A stretch of 64,000 nucleotides of DNA, taken from positions 36,767,501 to 36,831,500 of the forward strand of contig CM075344.1 of assembly GCA_037693485.1 (NCBI GenBank), in the 5' to 3' direction. Both the position numbers and the translations under genes were made by a program. The notes under the pieces were generated by a model that searched no databases, had not been told where the DNA came from, and was given only the letters and a program-made list of their open reading frames with translations. This document shows, piece by piece, positions 1-12,318 of this stretch (position 1 is the stretch's first letter; each line of letters begins with the position of its first letter). The stretch comes from Kitagawia praeruptora. Lineage: Eukaryota; Streptophyta; Magnoliopsida; Apiales; Apiaceae.

Positions 1-1757
1 ATCTCCTAGAGGCTTGCTTCAATCCATAAATAGATCGACGTAATTTACATACCTTGCCAACATTCCTTGGATCGACAAAACCTTCAGGTTGTGTCATGTA
101 CACATCCTCTTCAAGGCTTCCATTAAGGAAGGCTGTTTTGACATCCATTTGCCAGATTTCATAATCATGGAATGCTGCAATTGCAAGCAAAATCCTTATG
201 GACTTGACCATAGCCACTGGTGAGAAAGTTTCATCATAGTCAATACCATGAATTTGTTTGAAACCTTTTGCAACCAGCCTTGCTTTGTAGGTCTGAACAT
301 TTCCATCCACGTCAGTTTTCCTTTTGAAAACCCATTTGCACCCTACGGGTTTTACCCCTTCGGGTGGATCAACCAAAGTCCATACTTGGTTTTCGTACAT
401 GGAATCCATCTCGGATTTCATGGCTTCTAGCCATCTCTTAGAGTCTGGATTGTTCATAGCATCTTGGTATGTGAGAGGCTCATCTTCATCTATGAGCATC
501 AAATCACCACATTGAGTCAAGAGAAATCCATATCTCTCTGGCTCATGGCGAATTCTACCAGATCTACGAACAACCTGTGTTTCTTGAGCATTATCCTGCT
601 CCTGTTCCACTTCAGGTTCAATGCTATTTTGCGGTTCTCGATCTTCATCGAGATCTATAGTTCTCCCACTGTTTCTTTTGGAAACAAAATCTCTTTCCAT
701 AAAGACAGCATCTCGAGCAATAAACACTTTCTGCTCAGAGGGACTATAAAAATAATACGCCTTTGTTTCTTTAAGGTATCCCACAAATATGCACTCTTCG
801 GATTTAGGTCCAAGCTTATCTGATACTTGACGTTTCACAAACGCCTTGCATCCCCAAACTTTCATAAAGTTCATGCCTGACCGTTTCTCCTCCCATATCT
901 CATATGGAGTCTTTTGAACCTTCTTAGTAGGAACACGGTTAAGTGTGAAAGCCGCTGTTTCTAGAGCGTGACCCCAGAAACTAATTGAAAGATCTGCATG
1001 ACTCATCATCAATCGCACCATGTCCAACAGGGTACGATTTCTCCTCTCTGAAACTCCATTCCATTGAGGTGTTCCTGGCGGAGTGAGTTGTGATACAATA
1101 CCACACTCTTTTAAATATTCTTTAAATTCGGTGCTTAAGTATTCACCCCCACGATCGGATCGTAAGATCTTAATACTTGCACCTCCGCCAATTTGCTTCT
1201 CTACTTCAGCCTTATATTCTTTGAATTTTTCAAAAGAATCGGATTTATTCTTCATAAGATTTACATATCCATATCTACTGTAATCATTAGTAAATGTTAT
1301 GAAGTAATAGTAGCTTCCTCTAGCCATCACACGCATTGGGCCACATACATCACTATGTATAAGCTCCAGACGTTCAGTGGCCCTTTGACCTTTACCAGTG
1401 AAAGGGGCTTTGGTCATCTTACCAAGCAAACAAGATTCGCATTCTTGGTATGATTCAAAATCAAATTTATCCAAGTATCCATCTTTATGTAATTTGGATA
1501 TGCGTTTCTCATTTATATGGCCTAGACGACAATGCCAGAGGTATGTATGATTTGAGTCATTAATTTTAAGTCGTTTGTTTTCTATATTATAGACAGGATT
1601 ATCTAAATCAAGAACATATAAACCATTAAACAAACGTGCAACACCATAGGTCAAATCATTCAAAGAAAAAGAACAACTGTTGTTCCTTATTATAAATGAA
1701 AAACCTTTCTTGTCCAAACAAGAAACCGAAATAATGTTTCTGCAAATCGCAGGCACG
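1..1757 (-). pseudogene. Copia-A integrase and reverse transcriptase (pol, partial)
   Basis: One long minus-strand frame from about 1757 to the left edge, in which I saw no stop. It encodes the GAG pre-integrase zinc-binding segment (around 1560-1400, with HCRLGHINEK and CESCLLGKM), the integrase core (around 1390-850, with LRSDRGGEY and PQWNGVSERRNR), a variable hinge, and the start of RVT_2 reverse transcriptase (KARLVAKGFKQ, WQMDVKTAFLNG, YGLKQASRR at the very edge). Integrase inserts the cDNA; reverse transcriptase makes it. The frame is separated from gag-protease by a single missing T near 1757, within a run of T. Without that lesion the polyprotein would be close to intact. Whether the rest is functional cannot be judged because RT and RNase H continue outside. 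Confidence 0.9.
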
Positions 1758-2495
1758 TAAAATAGTTATCAAGTTCTAAAACAAGCCCAGAGGGCAAAGA
1801 TAGATAATAAGTTCCTACAGCCAAAGCAGCAACTTTTGCTCCATTGCCAACTCGTAGGTCTACTTCTCCCTTAGCCAATGTCCTACTTCTCTGCAGCTCC
1901 CGCACATTTAAACAAATGTGAGAAGCACATCCAGTATCCAATACCCAAGATGTAGAAGTAGACATATTGACTTCTATAATATATATACCTGAAGTAGAAG
2001 CTTGTTGAGCCTTCTTCTTCTTCAGATCCTCCAAGTAAACTGAACAGTTTCTTTTCCAGTGACCAGTTTTCTTACAGTAGTGACATTCACCCTTATCAAC
2101 TGGTTCACTTGCCCCTTGTTTGTAATTAAAAATGACTTACTCGTGTTGATCCTTTCTTGACGAGTTTGGCTTGCAAACATGCTTTGCAAGTGCTCATAGG
2201 TAGTGTATGCATCCATATGCATATGCTGCCTTTGAAGCTCAGCACTCATAGTTGCCAACATAAGACATGCAACATCATTTGCATCATTCTTATCCTTTGT
2301 GTGGGCTGCTCGTTCCTCAACAGTAGCGCCCTCAGGAAGGGGACCTGGCGGAGGGATGTCAATGACATGAAGCTTGCGCTCCTGCCTGAGGACAATCCTC
2401 AAATTCCTCTGCCAGTCTAGGAAGTTATTTCCTCCTGTCAGTTTATCCTTCTCAAGGATTGATCGAACGGATAGAGAGTTTGTGTTGTTTGCCAT
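1758..2495 (-). pseudogene. Copia-A gag and protease (frameshifted)
   Basis: Gag starts at the ATG at 2495 (MANNTNSLSVRSILEKDKL) and reads well through a UBN2-type gag domain to about 2110, where the frame is lost. The next frame carries the CCHC zinc knuckle (CHYCKKTGHWKRNC) and the aspartic protease with its DTG triad (VLDTGCASHIC, near 1940). It is lost again at about 1757. Gag forms the particle and the knuckle binds RNA; the protease cleaves the polyprotein. The segment between the gag core and the knuckle is shorter than usual, which suggests a small deletion accompanies the first frameshift. No separate promoter is expected, since the LTR drives the whole unit. Confidence 0.88.
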
Positions 2496-4357
2496 TTCTT
2501 AGTATCTACAATGTTAAAAGCACAAAATAAACATTAGATTGTCTGAGTTATCAATTATTATGTTCAAATGATTATGATATATTCATAATATATCTCCCAC
2601 TATTTTTATCAAATTAATAGCCCTTACTATCAATTCGGAAAGTATATCCCATAATTCTTTCTAGTGAGCCAAGATCCATATTTCGTCATGTTTTAAGTCA
2701 ACCACTGGAAGTCCTTAAAAATGATTATTTAGGTAGACAACCATTGTCAATTATATCATATATAATTCTTGGATAGTTTGGTGAACAACCATTGTTCTAA
2801 TCTATCTAATAGATTTTAACCAAACTCTATGCTTCTAAGTTCATAATGGTCGAATATAACCGTTTATTATCACCTTATTATGACGACTTAGTTAAGTTTG
2901 ACCCAATGATCCAACGACCGAATATAACCGTTTATATTCGTCGCATCTTACCACGATAGATAGGAGTCCCCTGCCACTGACAGCCCTTCCCCTTATCGAT
3001 CTAGGATTCGATGAGTGTTCATTCATTGGAAAGCATCTGATTAAAACTTAATATTTTGTTAAGGGATTTAGAAAAATTATAACGATCATGATCACATCAT
3101 AAAGAGATCCTCAATTTTTCCTTGAACCAAATATTTCATATTGACATCCTAAATTGTTCATTTCCCAGGTAGATGGAGGATACCAAAGGTCACACTTAAA
3201 ACCCATCAACCTTATGAATACGCATATCCGCTTTTGATAGAAAATCCCAAATTTTAGATATCAAAATCCATATTTAGTTCCGTGCTTTAAAATCCATATT
3301 TTAAAAACACAAGAATCTCATGATCGTTTGTTAATTTTAAAATCTTGAATCGTTACAGATTTTATCTTGATTAAGCAGGCATGGCATAGGTGATGTATCT
3401 AATACATTGATTCATACATGATTAATCTAATTAAAGCATGCATTTCTATGTATCCTACACATACATTCATACATCATATGTAAAGTAAGTGCATTATGTA
3501 AACGTGATTGGTTATGGCCTTTATCCTATATGATCCTTTCAAGCTAATGAAAGGATCAAGGACAATCTATGGGTGGTTTAAAATACTATACTATTACATG
3601 TCTTCTTCTTTGCTGCTACAATGCCTCCTTGGATCGCCTCCTTGCTTGCTTGTCTTCATGTATTCATGTACATTACATAAAAAAACAACTATACTAATAT
3701 ACTTACAAGGAGAACTCAAGTTACATTCGAGATTTAATCATTACAAGGAATGACGACATGCAAGTCGTATTTAGAAACCAAACCATAAACAAAAACCTCT
3801 ATCCTATGGGTCTCAAGGCCATAACCATCCACCATGCTCAAGTAACAATTAAATAACATGTCATATTATTTAATCATGTTATACCATATCATATTTCAGA
3901 TGATCCAATCAAAGAAATCATATAACGCAAAAATCAGAAAATCAGAATCAAATTCTGAAAACAATAAATCGCGTTTTTCATGCACTAAACGGCGTCAAAC
4001 GCCTTACAGACGAGTCGGTGATACCTTTGGTATCAGTTTTGTTCAGACGCTCGTTTCCAGTCAGAAAACACATATCGTTTGCGAAAATCGGACACTGCAC
4101 ACAGATTTCACCAGATCTGCGCAGCGTATACAGAAATCGTATCGTATACAATCCCCATATCATGAACAAACAAAAATCATGTATATATCAATATACATAC
4201 AGATTATATGATCATCATATGATCATCCCAATCATCATTAACATACAGTTTATACATATATATCAAAATCAACGCATCATACATGACAATCATCAAACAT
4301 GCTCGTATATATATCAAAACTGTAACATATAACCGAATTAAAACGTTTTTGCAAGTA
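2496..4357 (-). other. Copia-A untranslated leader, no gene seen
   Basis: About 1.9 kb of AT-rich sequence between the LTR and gag with no credible coding frame. It contains two copies of a motif around CGAATATAACCGTTTA (near 2853 and 2921). A long leader in the same position, also with an internal repeated motif, exists in Copia-D. Confidence 0.7.
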
Positions 4358-4369
4358 GCTCTGATGCCA
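4358..4369 (-). promoter_or_regulatory. Copia-A primer-binding site
   Basis: On the minus strand this reads TGGCATCAGAGC, one change from the common TGGTATCAGAGC that pairs with initiator-methionine tRNA. One base separates it from the LTR. The same variant occurs in Copia-D (59217-59228). Confidence 0.85.
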
Positions 4370-4370
4370 T

Positions 4371-5900
4371 TGAAGGGTTTCGAGCATCAAACGCAGCGGA
4401 AAATTAAAACAAAAACAATAATTATCGAAACCCTACCGCATGATCCATGCAAAAACATGATATTTAATTCGGAGATTGATGATTTACCTTAAAGAAGTTT
4501 TACGATTGTATGTCTAATGGAGATCCAAGCTTTCACGATCGTTGAGTGCTCCTCTTCGAAGCCTCCTCTACGGTATCCACACGAACACTCCAAGAACGAT
4601 TCTTGATTGGAAGGGAGGTACTAGCCTCCAATGAAAATATGAGATCTTCTTTTTAGGTTTTGGTTCAAGCGGTTGGGGATTATTTTTGTCGTACAAAATT
4701 AATTACCTTCTTTACCTATCATCATATATTTATATGATAATGTAAGGTAAAAGCCCAACTAAAAACCTAGCCCAAGTTTGATTAATTAAATAATAGAATC
4801 AAATCCTATTATTTAAATAAATAATAATTAAGTCATACTTAATTATTAAAATCATATCTCATTTGTATTTTATTATATCTTAATTAAGTCCCACTTAATT
4901 AATATAATAAAATACAACTAATCATTTAATTAATTTAAATTCATAATTTAAATTAATTCTTCCTTAAAATGTTCTATGTGTGTGACCCTGTAGGCTATCA
5001 TTTAATTGGCAATAATTTTATTCTCTAATAAAATTATAAACAATGAGCGGCATCTAGTAATACATCATTGCTACCCAATTAAATAATAATTAAATCGTGA
5101 TTCGATAAAACCTTTTGTGATTAATGTTCCCGTGTAATATAATCTCTTTAACCAAATATTATAGATTAAACTCGAGGCATGTTTCATGTCATCCTCTTCA
5201 TAATTTAATCCGGGTTTACTTGATCCATGAGTAGACTATTAAAACAAATCACTATTTGAGCACGGCCATGCATTTTATAGTCTCACTCAATCAAGAGGCC
5301 AATAATATCTCTCCTATCTGATAGGAGGGTTAAATCCTTTATCTATCACTCATATTTCTCATACGATTCACAATATACCCGATGTCCACTTTTATCATCA
5401 CCCGGTCAAAGGTAACTTTTAATGTAGTCAAAGTATATATCCTCGTATAGAAATATAATGATCTCAAGTCAAAGGATCATTACACCATTATCACTGTGAG
5501 TCTTTCTTATGACTTTATTAACATGAAGAATCTCACGGTGGGTCTGTCCAGTGCCATGTACCCTTACATGTACCTATGTTTTGACTTTAGTATCTCCATA
5601 CTTATAACCAATGAGATGTGGTTATCAGTCAACAACATACTAGTCTATTTATGTATTATTATTGTCCTATATAAAAATACTCGACTAGGGACCTTTAAGA
5701 ATATGATATATTATATAATCTCAAGTTCAAGTTAAATACTTAAACTATATAATGTGTATCATTATTCTAAGGACATTTATTATGCTAACAAATATATCGC
5801 AGTAATTAAAGTCATAATAAATACATTTATTAAATAATCAAATGACATAAAGGTTTATCAAAATAAATAATGTATTGCCTCTAGGGCACCTACACTAACA
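4371..5900 (-). repeat. Copia-A 5' LTR (1530 bp)
   Basis: The minus-strand LTR starts TGTTAGTGTAGGTGCCCTAG at 5900 and ends in CA at 4371, directly before the primer-binding site. The TG...CA termini and the position fix both edges. It contains TGTGACCCTGTAGG (near 4979), which recurs at the matching place in the Copia-D LTRs. Confidence 0.88.
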
Positions 5901-7119
5901 TGGAGTTCCATGGTGGTGCGGAGGAACATAAATTTCCTCCGGAACAGAAGCTTCGTGACGAGCTTGGTTGCCCCCAAGCTATCTTCAGAACGTAATCCTC
6001 CTTTTCATGAAAACCCCCACACTAATTATGAGACATCTTTTCCTCCTAAGATGAAGATCTTGATTGGCTTCCCTCCTTCTAACGCCAATTTGTTGACGGA
6101 GGAATTTGGTAACAACAAAATTTGAGGTCTCTCGCCGGAATCAAGATCTATGACGGTGGTTCTTCGCCGGATAAGTCACCGGAGTGTGGTGGCTGTGATG
6201 AATTGGGGGCTGAGATTGAGAGGGTTCTTGGTGGTGGCTCGTAGCTCTTCGCTTCCATCCCCCTCAATTTGCCTACGTACCTCTATATTTATAGAGGATC
6301 AAGCCCACATAGTTCTTGGAGAGCAAGAAACCCAATTGGGCTTGGATTGACGAACTAGCTTCCGGAATGTTCTACTATGAGGCCTAACCACAAAGGCCCA
6401 AGGCTCATCCAGGATCTCAAGACTTCACGGATAAGGAAACTTCCCCCGTCGAGGACTAGTCCTATCCGCTACCAGCTATTTCTTGATTTCAAGGATGCAG
6501 GTATAGCCGTGGTTTATCCCAAGTGCAGAACGCATCCCTGTCCCCCGAATGAGAAGCACCCACCAGATAGCAGGACAGGTGATCCAGAGCTTTTGGGTGC
6601 AAAGTGCAGGATTACTCCAAAGTTCCCCAATGAGAGCGCGCCAATTGGCTACAGGAACAGAGCTCCCAAAGCACACACCAGAAAGTCCCCATCTTTCCAC
6701 CTTAGGGCGCGCCCTTAGTGTCTAAGAAGGGTCCTTATATCCAGGCAAACCCCTGGAGGCCTTCTGCGACGGACATCCCCCTCCTGAGATACGACAGGAG
6801 GGAATTCTTCAATATCTCCTGGAATCCAAGTCTGAGTGGAATCCAAGCTTGAGTGGAATCCAAGCTTAAGTAGAATCCTTCATTAAAAACTATAAAAACT
6901 TGATTAGAGTTCTATCTTTGAGTAGAATTCCAGCTTGAGTAGAAATCTCTGATATGGAAGTATCAATTAGGGCGCGCCCTCCCTATAAGGAAAGTGAGGG
7001 CGCGGCCTAGTTTCTTCAATCTGTGCCAAAACCCTAATTTATCATGAAAATCCCCAAATTGAACCCGTATCTGACCCGGATCCATTTTAGAATACCCGAA
7101 CCGAATTTTGGGCATAACA
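5901..7119 (-). repeat. probable older LTR fragment, cut by Copia-A
   Basis: No gene can be supported here. On the minus strand the stretch opens with TGTTATGCCCAAAATTCGG at 7119, a plausible LTR start, and a TATAAATATAGAGG box lies near 6283-6296, as expected at a U3/R border. It also carries direct repeats of about 17 bp (GTGGAATCCAAGCTTGA, near 6836-6875) and the GC palindrome AGGGCGCGCCCT at 6704-6715 and 6969-6980. The remainder of the element would lie left of Copia-A. Open frames in this stretch have no recognisable domain. The LTR assignment is inference. Confidence 0.45.
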
Positions 7120-7538
7120 CCCTGCATGAAAATATAAAGTGTAAAGGTTGATTATGGACTATAGAGTCTGCGCGTAGCCTTGGATTAAAGAAAATTCAAC
7201 AAGCAATGTGAATGGAGTGGGTTGCTTGGATAGATCAATGTTTTAAATAGATGTTGCCTTGTATTACTTCTCCGGGGAAGCATTGTTCAACAAACCAATT
7301 TTTAAGAAGCTGAAAATTAGGTCGATTGAAATTGACAGTAATCACTAATTCAACTATTAGAAAACTGAGATCTTGCTCTAACAAACACACACGAAAAGAT
7401 GAGATAATGACATTAACCCGAATGGTTTTGACTACTAGTAAGGGCCAACTTTCATTTTCTTCTTTCGTGTCAAGGCTTGTTTAAAAAATTCGAAAGTGTG
7501 AATTATTGATGATAGAAACAACTAACAAGTCCATAACA
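7120..7538 (+). other. upstream region of the receptor kinase gene
   Basis: AT-rich sequence between the old LTR and the start codon. I see no convincing TATA box or cis-element. An in-frame ATG at 7506 lies upstream of the start I chose. Confidence 0.4.
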
Positions 7539-10500
7539 ATGGAATGTAAAATCTTGGTTTTATTTTCCACCATTTTGTTGCTCTCCTTCACCAACTCCTC
7601 ATCCGCTGTAGATGTCCTAAGAACAAATCAAACAATTCAAGATGGAGAGACAATTGTATCAGCGAATGACGAATTTGAACTGGGATTTTTCAGCCTCGGA
7701 AGTAGCACAAATCGGTACGTGGGTATATGGTTCAAGAAAATATCATACGGGACAATTGTATGGGTGGCCAATAGAGATGCACCGCTGAATAACACTTCTG
7801 GGATACTTAGGATTGATAATAAGGCAATTTCACTATTTGCTAATGCTACTACTAATGTATTACTTTGGTCATCCAATACCTCAAGATTTGTTGTAAATCC
7901 GGTGGCTCAGCTGTTGGATACTGGAAATCTTGTTTTCAGGGACGAAAATGATGATGGCCCTGAAAATTTGGCGTGGCAGAGTTTTGACTATATTGGAGAT
8001 ACTATGTTACCTGGCATGAAATTGGGAACAAATTTGGTTACTGGCCTACAATGGTATCTCTCATCATGGAAAAGTGTTAATGATCCGTCTCCAGGAAGTT
8101 TTGTACATCGATTGGATACTCATGGTTATCCACAACTTATGTTGTGGAAAGGTTCAGAGCTACATGCTAGGAGTGGACCATGGGTTGGTAATCGGTTCAG
8201 TGGTAGTCCAGAACCAAAGACAAACACATTTTACTCTAATGAATTTTTTCTTGAAGAGGAGGAGATCTATTATTCAGTACAGATGTTGAGTAAAAGTTCC
8301 ATTACAAGGTTTCAACTGACTCCAAATGGTGTTTTACAGCGGTTAATATGGAATGATCAGAATAAGGAGTGGACAACTTATTTGACTTTGTTAGCCAGTG
8401 ATTGCGATCAATATGGGCTTTGCGGTCCATATGGTACTTGTGACATTAGCAGCTCTCCAAGATGTTCATGTCTGAAAGGGTTCAATCCAAAAATACCAGA
8501 AAAATGGGAAGCAGCAGACTGGAAAGATGGGTGTGTTCGTACAACTCCACTGGATTGTGGACATGGAGACGGTTTTATCAGGCATTCAGGAGTCAAATTG
8601 CCAGACACAAGACAGTCGTGGTACAAATTGAGCATGAATCTCAAGGAATGCGAAAGTATTTGCTTGAAGAATTGTTCTTGTACAGCTTATTCAAATATAA
8701 ATGTTGAAAAAGGTGGAAGTGGATGCTTGTTATGGTTTCAGGGATTGATGGATATCAAGGGCTTCACAGAAGATGGTCAGGATATTTATGTGAGAATGTC
8801 AGCCTCCGAGTTGGGTAAGACTATTATCTTACACATTTACACTTATTTTTCAAGGCTGCGCTGAATAGAATAAATCTGTCAAAATCAAAATGATTAAATG
8901 ACTATGCTTGTTTTTTGTAGGTAAAAGCAAGAGATCCAGAGTGAAGAGAAAGCTATTCGTATCAATTCCCGTAGTATTAACAGTTATATCTGCCTTGGTG
9001 ATCCTGTATTTGTTTAAGAAGAGAAAGCTGAATAGCGAAGGCAAGTGCTTAATTTTAAAAAAAGGCCCTTTGAACTACTAATCACGATTTTGAAATTGGA
9101 GTATATTGCTAAGGAACATTTAAATACTTGTGTACCATTTGCTCTTAAGTTGCTTCTAACTACGCAGGACGGTTAAATTTAAATGAACACCAAAATCTGG
9201 ATTTACCATTATTTGAGTTCAGAACAGTTGCAAATGCCACTAGCAACTTCTCCGATGATAAAAAGATTGGAGAGGGCGGCTTCGGACCTGTTTACAAGGT
9301 GTGTTTAGATTGCACAACAATAGGGCCGGTCATTCTAAGACCCACTGCCACCACCAAAAAGATTTTATATTCATACAAAAAATTCTTTAAAACTGGACAC
9401 AGCATAAGACACTATTTATTTTTGCTTATAAATGTTTTTTTCTTTCAAACACATATTATGAAGAATATAATTGTCAAGGTAATTGCTTTGACATTACTTA
9501 AATCTAAGAATTAGTGTATAAATGTGACTATGTGAGTGTGCAGGTAAGAGTTTTTGCAGACGTAATGCAACTATTTTCATAGTTTTTTTCAAACATATTA
9601 CGACGAATATAATTGACAAGGTAATTGCTTTGACATTACTTAAATATGAGAATTAGTGTACAAATGTGAGTGTGCAGGTAGAGTTCTTGCAGCCGTAATG
9701 CAACTATTTTCGTCGATTAAAAAAAAAAATCTGCAAAACCTGGGAATCAATTTATAAACTTAATGGATAAGACACATGTTAAATAATAAATACTATGAAA
9801 AGAAACCAATGTCTAAATAATCTATTTGAAGGGCTTGCTAGAGGATGGACAACAAATAGCAGTGAAAAGGTTGTCAGAGAATTCAAGACAGGGAACAGAA
9901 GAATTCAAGAACGAAGTTTCGTTGACCGCTAAACTTCAGCATCGAAATCTTGTATCGCTTCTTGGTTATTGCATTGAGGAAGAGGAAAGGATTTTGATAT
10001 ATGAATACATGCCCAACAAAAGTCTGGATTCCTATATTTTTGGTAAACCCCTCTTCTAGAAGTTATTCTTGTTCTCAACAATTATAATCCTGAGTTATAA
10101 TCTTACTGTTATACTGATATTTTTTCCTTTAGAAAAACCATCTCTTACATGAGTCAATAATAGAGAAATTTGAATGCATTCAAATGAAAATGTATAGATA
10201 AAGAAAATAGCAGGTTAGCGGATTGGCCAAGACTTTACAACATAATAAATGGAGTTGCCAGGGGACTTTTGTATCTTCATCAAGACTCCAAGCTAAGAAT
10301 CATTCACAGAGATCTTAAAGCTAGCAATGTATTGCTTGACCACGACATGAATCCAAAAATTTCAGACTTTGGCATGGCAAGAAGCTTTGGAGGAAGCCAA
10401 ACTGAAGCAAATACAACAAGGGTTGTTGGGACATAGTATGATTTCTAAAAGGGTCCTGTTAACAACAGCCCTTAGGGCTATGTTTAAGGATTAATTTTTG

Positions 10501-11443
10501 TCATGTGGTGGATTTTTATTGGATGATTTATGTGAATGCATGGGGGCACATACTTTTTTGCAAGTGGGGCACAACCTTGAGCCAATTAAAAACTACCACA
10601 TAACACCTTAACCATAGCCCTAAGGGCTGTGGTTAACATTTTCCTTTCTAAAACACTGCAACAAAGTTTTTGTTTTCTTACCTAAAACTAAAATGCTCTT
10701 TCTGTGTGTCCGACAGTGGTTACATGCCTCCTGAGTATGTGATTGATGGCATATTCTCAACGAAATCTGATGTTTATAGTTTTGGTGTTCTAGTACTAGA
10801 ATTGGTAAGCGGCAAGAAAAACAGAAGTTTCGAACATGCAGATCATAATCTTAATCTTCTGGGACATGTAAGTGCATTCGCATATTTTATACACATTATG
10901 CTGTAGACATGTTTTTCTGCATGTACTCACTCGATCCCGCCCTTTGTTTCAATTTAATAGCCTTTGGACAAATTGGCACGCATACCAGTAATTAAATTTA
11001 AAAAGCATATTATAGGTAAGGAGTACTTATTTTTTGCACCTCTACATGTGTACAAAGGCTATTAATTTGAAATGGAGATATACCACATACATTCGAACCT
11101 GAATACTTGTAAGCTCAGAAATTAACTCTTCTAGTTCTAGGCATGGAGATGTTTTAATGAAGAGAAGCTTCAGGAATTGATTGACGTGGCGATATTGGAG
11201 TTAAGTCAATATGAAGTATATCGAATTGTTCAAATCGGATTACTTTGCGTTCAAGAATACCCGGAAGACAGACCAAACATGTCATCTGTGGTCATGATGT
11301 TAAATAGTAAAATTGTGCTGCCAAAACCCAAGACACCTGGATTTTTCAGAGAGAGAAGGCGGCATGTAAAAGATTACTCACCAAGGAAGCATCCATTACC
11401 CTCAGCAAACGAATTCAGTTTTACTGAGATTGCACCACGATAG
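7539..11443 (+). CDS. G-type lectin S-receptor-like serine/threonine kinase, intact
   Basis: Seven exons: 7539-8814, 8921-9040, 9168-9298, 9832-10042, 10198-10435, 10717-10867, 11141-11443. They sum to 2430 nt, 809 residues plus stop, the usual size and exon pattern of this family. Order: signal peptide (1 to about 24), bulb-type lectin domain, S-locus glycoprotein domain, EGF-like cysteines (CGPYGTCDISSSPRCSC), PAN domain, a transmembrane helix in exon 2 (about 436-457), kinase. Kinase residues are present: IGEGGFGPVYK (499-509), AVK lysine 521, HRDLKASN (616-623), DFG (636-638), PPE (663-665). It should be an active RD kinase at the plasma membrane; ligand unknown. The start is the ATG at 7539, which opens the signal peptide and has a counterpart in the paralogue; 7506 would add 11 polar residues. 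Intron 2 uses a GC donor. All other junctions are GT-AG. Confidence 0.93.
9439..9712 (+). repeat. tandem duplication inside intron 3 of the receptor kinase
   Basis: A segment of about 140 bp beginning near CATATTATGAAGAATATAAT (9452) recurs at 9594 with small differences; both copies end near GTAATGCAACTATTTTC. It makes this the longest intron of the gene (533 bp). Both copies contain GTGTGCAGGTA, an AG that could serve as a cryptic acceptor. Confidence 0.75.
10458..10637. mobile_element. MITE in intron 5 of the receptor kinase
   Basis: About 180 bp bounded by inverted repeats of about 32 bp that begin GTTAACAACAGCCCTTAGGG on the left; the right arm is the near-exact complement, ending GGGCTGTGGTTAAC. 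No coding capacity. I could not identify a target duplication, so the superfamily is open. Confidence 0.7.
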
Positions 11444-12318
11444 TGCTTAGTTTTTCGAGCATTATAGTCATTTTCTGCAGTTGATTTTTTTTAGAAATAG
11501 AACTTAATTTTTTTCTTAAGTTTAGATGATCGTATTGTATGATGTTGTAGTTAACTATCCAATCACATTGCTTAATTAAAGTATAGATAAAGTAGAAGAA
11601 TGTCTTGACTACTTTTGTAAATTAGGGAGCATCATAGCTCCCGCGGCCTCATTGATTCTTGCTAAATGTTAAGTTCAGACGGAGTTGGGATAGGTCCTTC
11701 CTCATTTCGCCACCTATTACTAAAATAAATCAAATTAGACTTGAGAGGGAGTGCTATGCATTAGAAATTAAATTCAAACTCCTCAAATAATGCAAATTCA
11801 ATTAAGACTTGGGAGGGAGAGTGCCATGCATCAGACATCAAATACCTCAAATAATGCATAGGCTGTTGTTGAAATATAGCATAAGATCCATTTGGGACCT
11901 TCCTCTAACACCTTAAGATTTTAGATGAGTTGATTACTTAACATGGTATTAGAGCTCTGGTTTGGTTTGGCGGTGGTCTCAAGTTCGACTTCCTACCACC
12001 CCCAATATTTTCACAATTTATTATGGACATGAAAGCAATTATTGCCCCAAAAGATGGGTGCCCTTTCGCCACTGGTCATCCTAATAATTTAAATTAGAGG
12101 AGTGCCAAGCATCGTAAATCAAACCGTTGAAATAATGCACTAAGATATTATCATTACATACGACAAGTTGGCGGGTCCAATAAAGTTGACTGATTGACAT
12201 CAGGCCGAATGTTTAGCAGCCAATGGAAACCCTTGTCATTTTCTTGAATTTCTTCTTTGTATTAAAGGCCTTCATCAAACAATATGAATTCTTGATAAAG
12301 GGAGACTAGAGGAAAACA
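11444..12318. other. intergenic spacer between two receptor kinase paralogues
   Basis: Holds the 3' untranslated region of the intact gene (AATTAAAG-type signals near 11575), a degenerate direct repeat with the theme GGGAGTGC-ATGCAT (around 11750 and 11817), and a truncated TRIM remnant at 11867-12060. No gene seen. Confidence 0.6.
11867..12060 (+). mobile_element. truncated TRIM retrotransposon remnant
   Basis: One LTR of about 77 bp (11867-11943, TGTTGAAATATAGC to TACTTAACA) is followed at once by TGGTATTAGAGC, a one-base variant of the methionine primer-binding site, and by internal sequence matching the complete TRIM at 30887-31199. The second LTR is missing. Confidence 0.75.

Larger units (their letters stand above)
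1..5900 (-). mobile_element. Copia-A: 5' portion of a Ty1/copia retrotransposon
   Basis: The element reads on the minus strand: 5' LTR (4371-5900), primer-binding site, long leader, gag, protease, integrase, then reverse transcriptase running off the left edge. Domain order PR-IN-RT is diagnostic of Ty1/copia. The 3' half and 3' LTR lie outside the window, so age cannot be taken from LTR comparison. The bases beside the LTR (5901-5905, TGGAG) should be one copy of the target duplication. Its LTR and primer-binding site resemble those of Copia-D at 52164-60789, so the two belong to related families. Confidence 0.93.

Noticed and set aside
248..1453. Several + strand open frames of 60-119 codons
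   Set aside because: They are antisense to the well-supported Copia-A integrase and RT frame.
4358..4369. Possible tRNA-Met gene
   Set aside because: Only the 12-base complement used as a retrotransposon primer site is present; no cloverleaf. The same holds at 30963, 50539 and 59217.
5910..6718. Open frames of 66-113 codons on both strands
   Set aside because: No domain, no splice or promoter support, and they lie in a probable LTR fragment.
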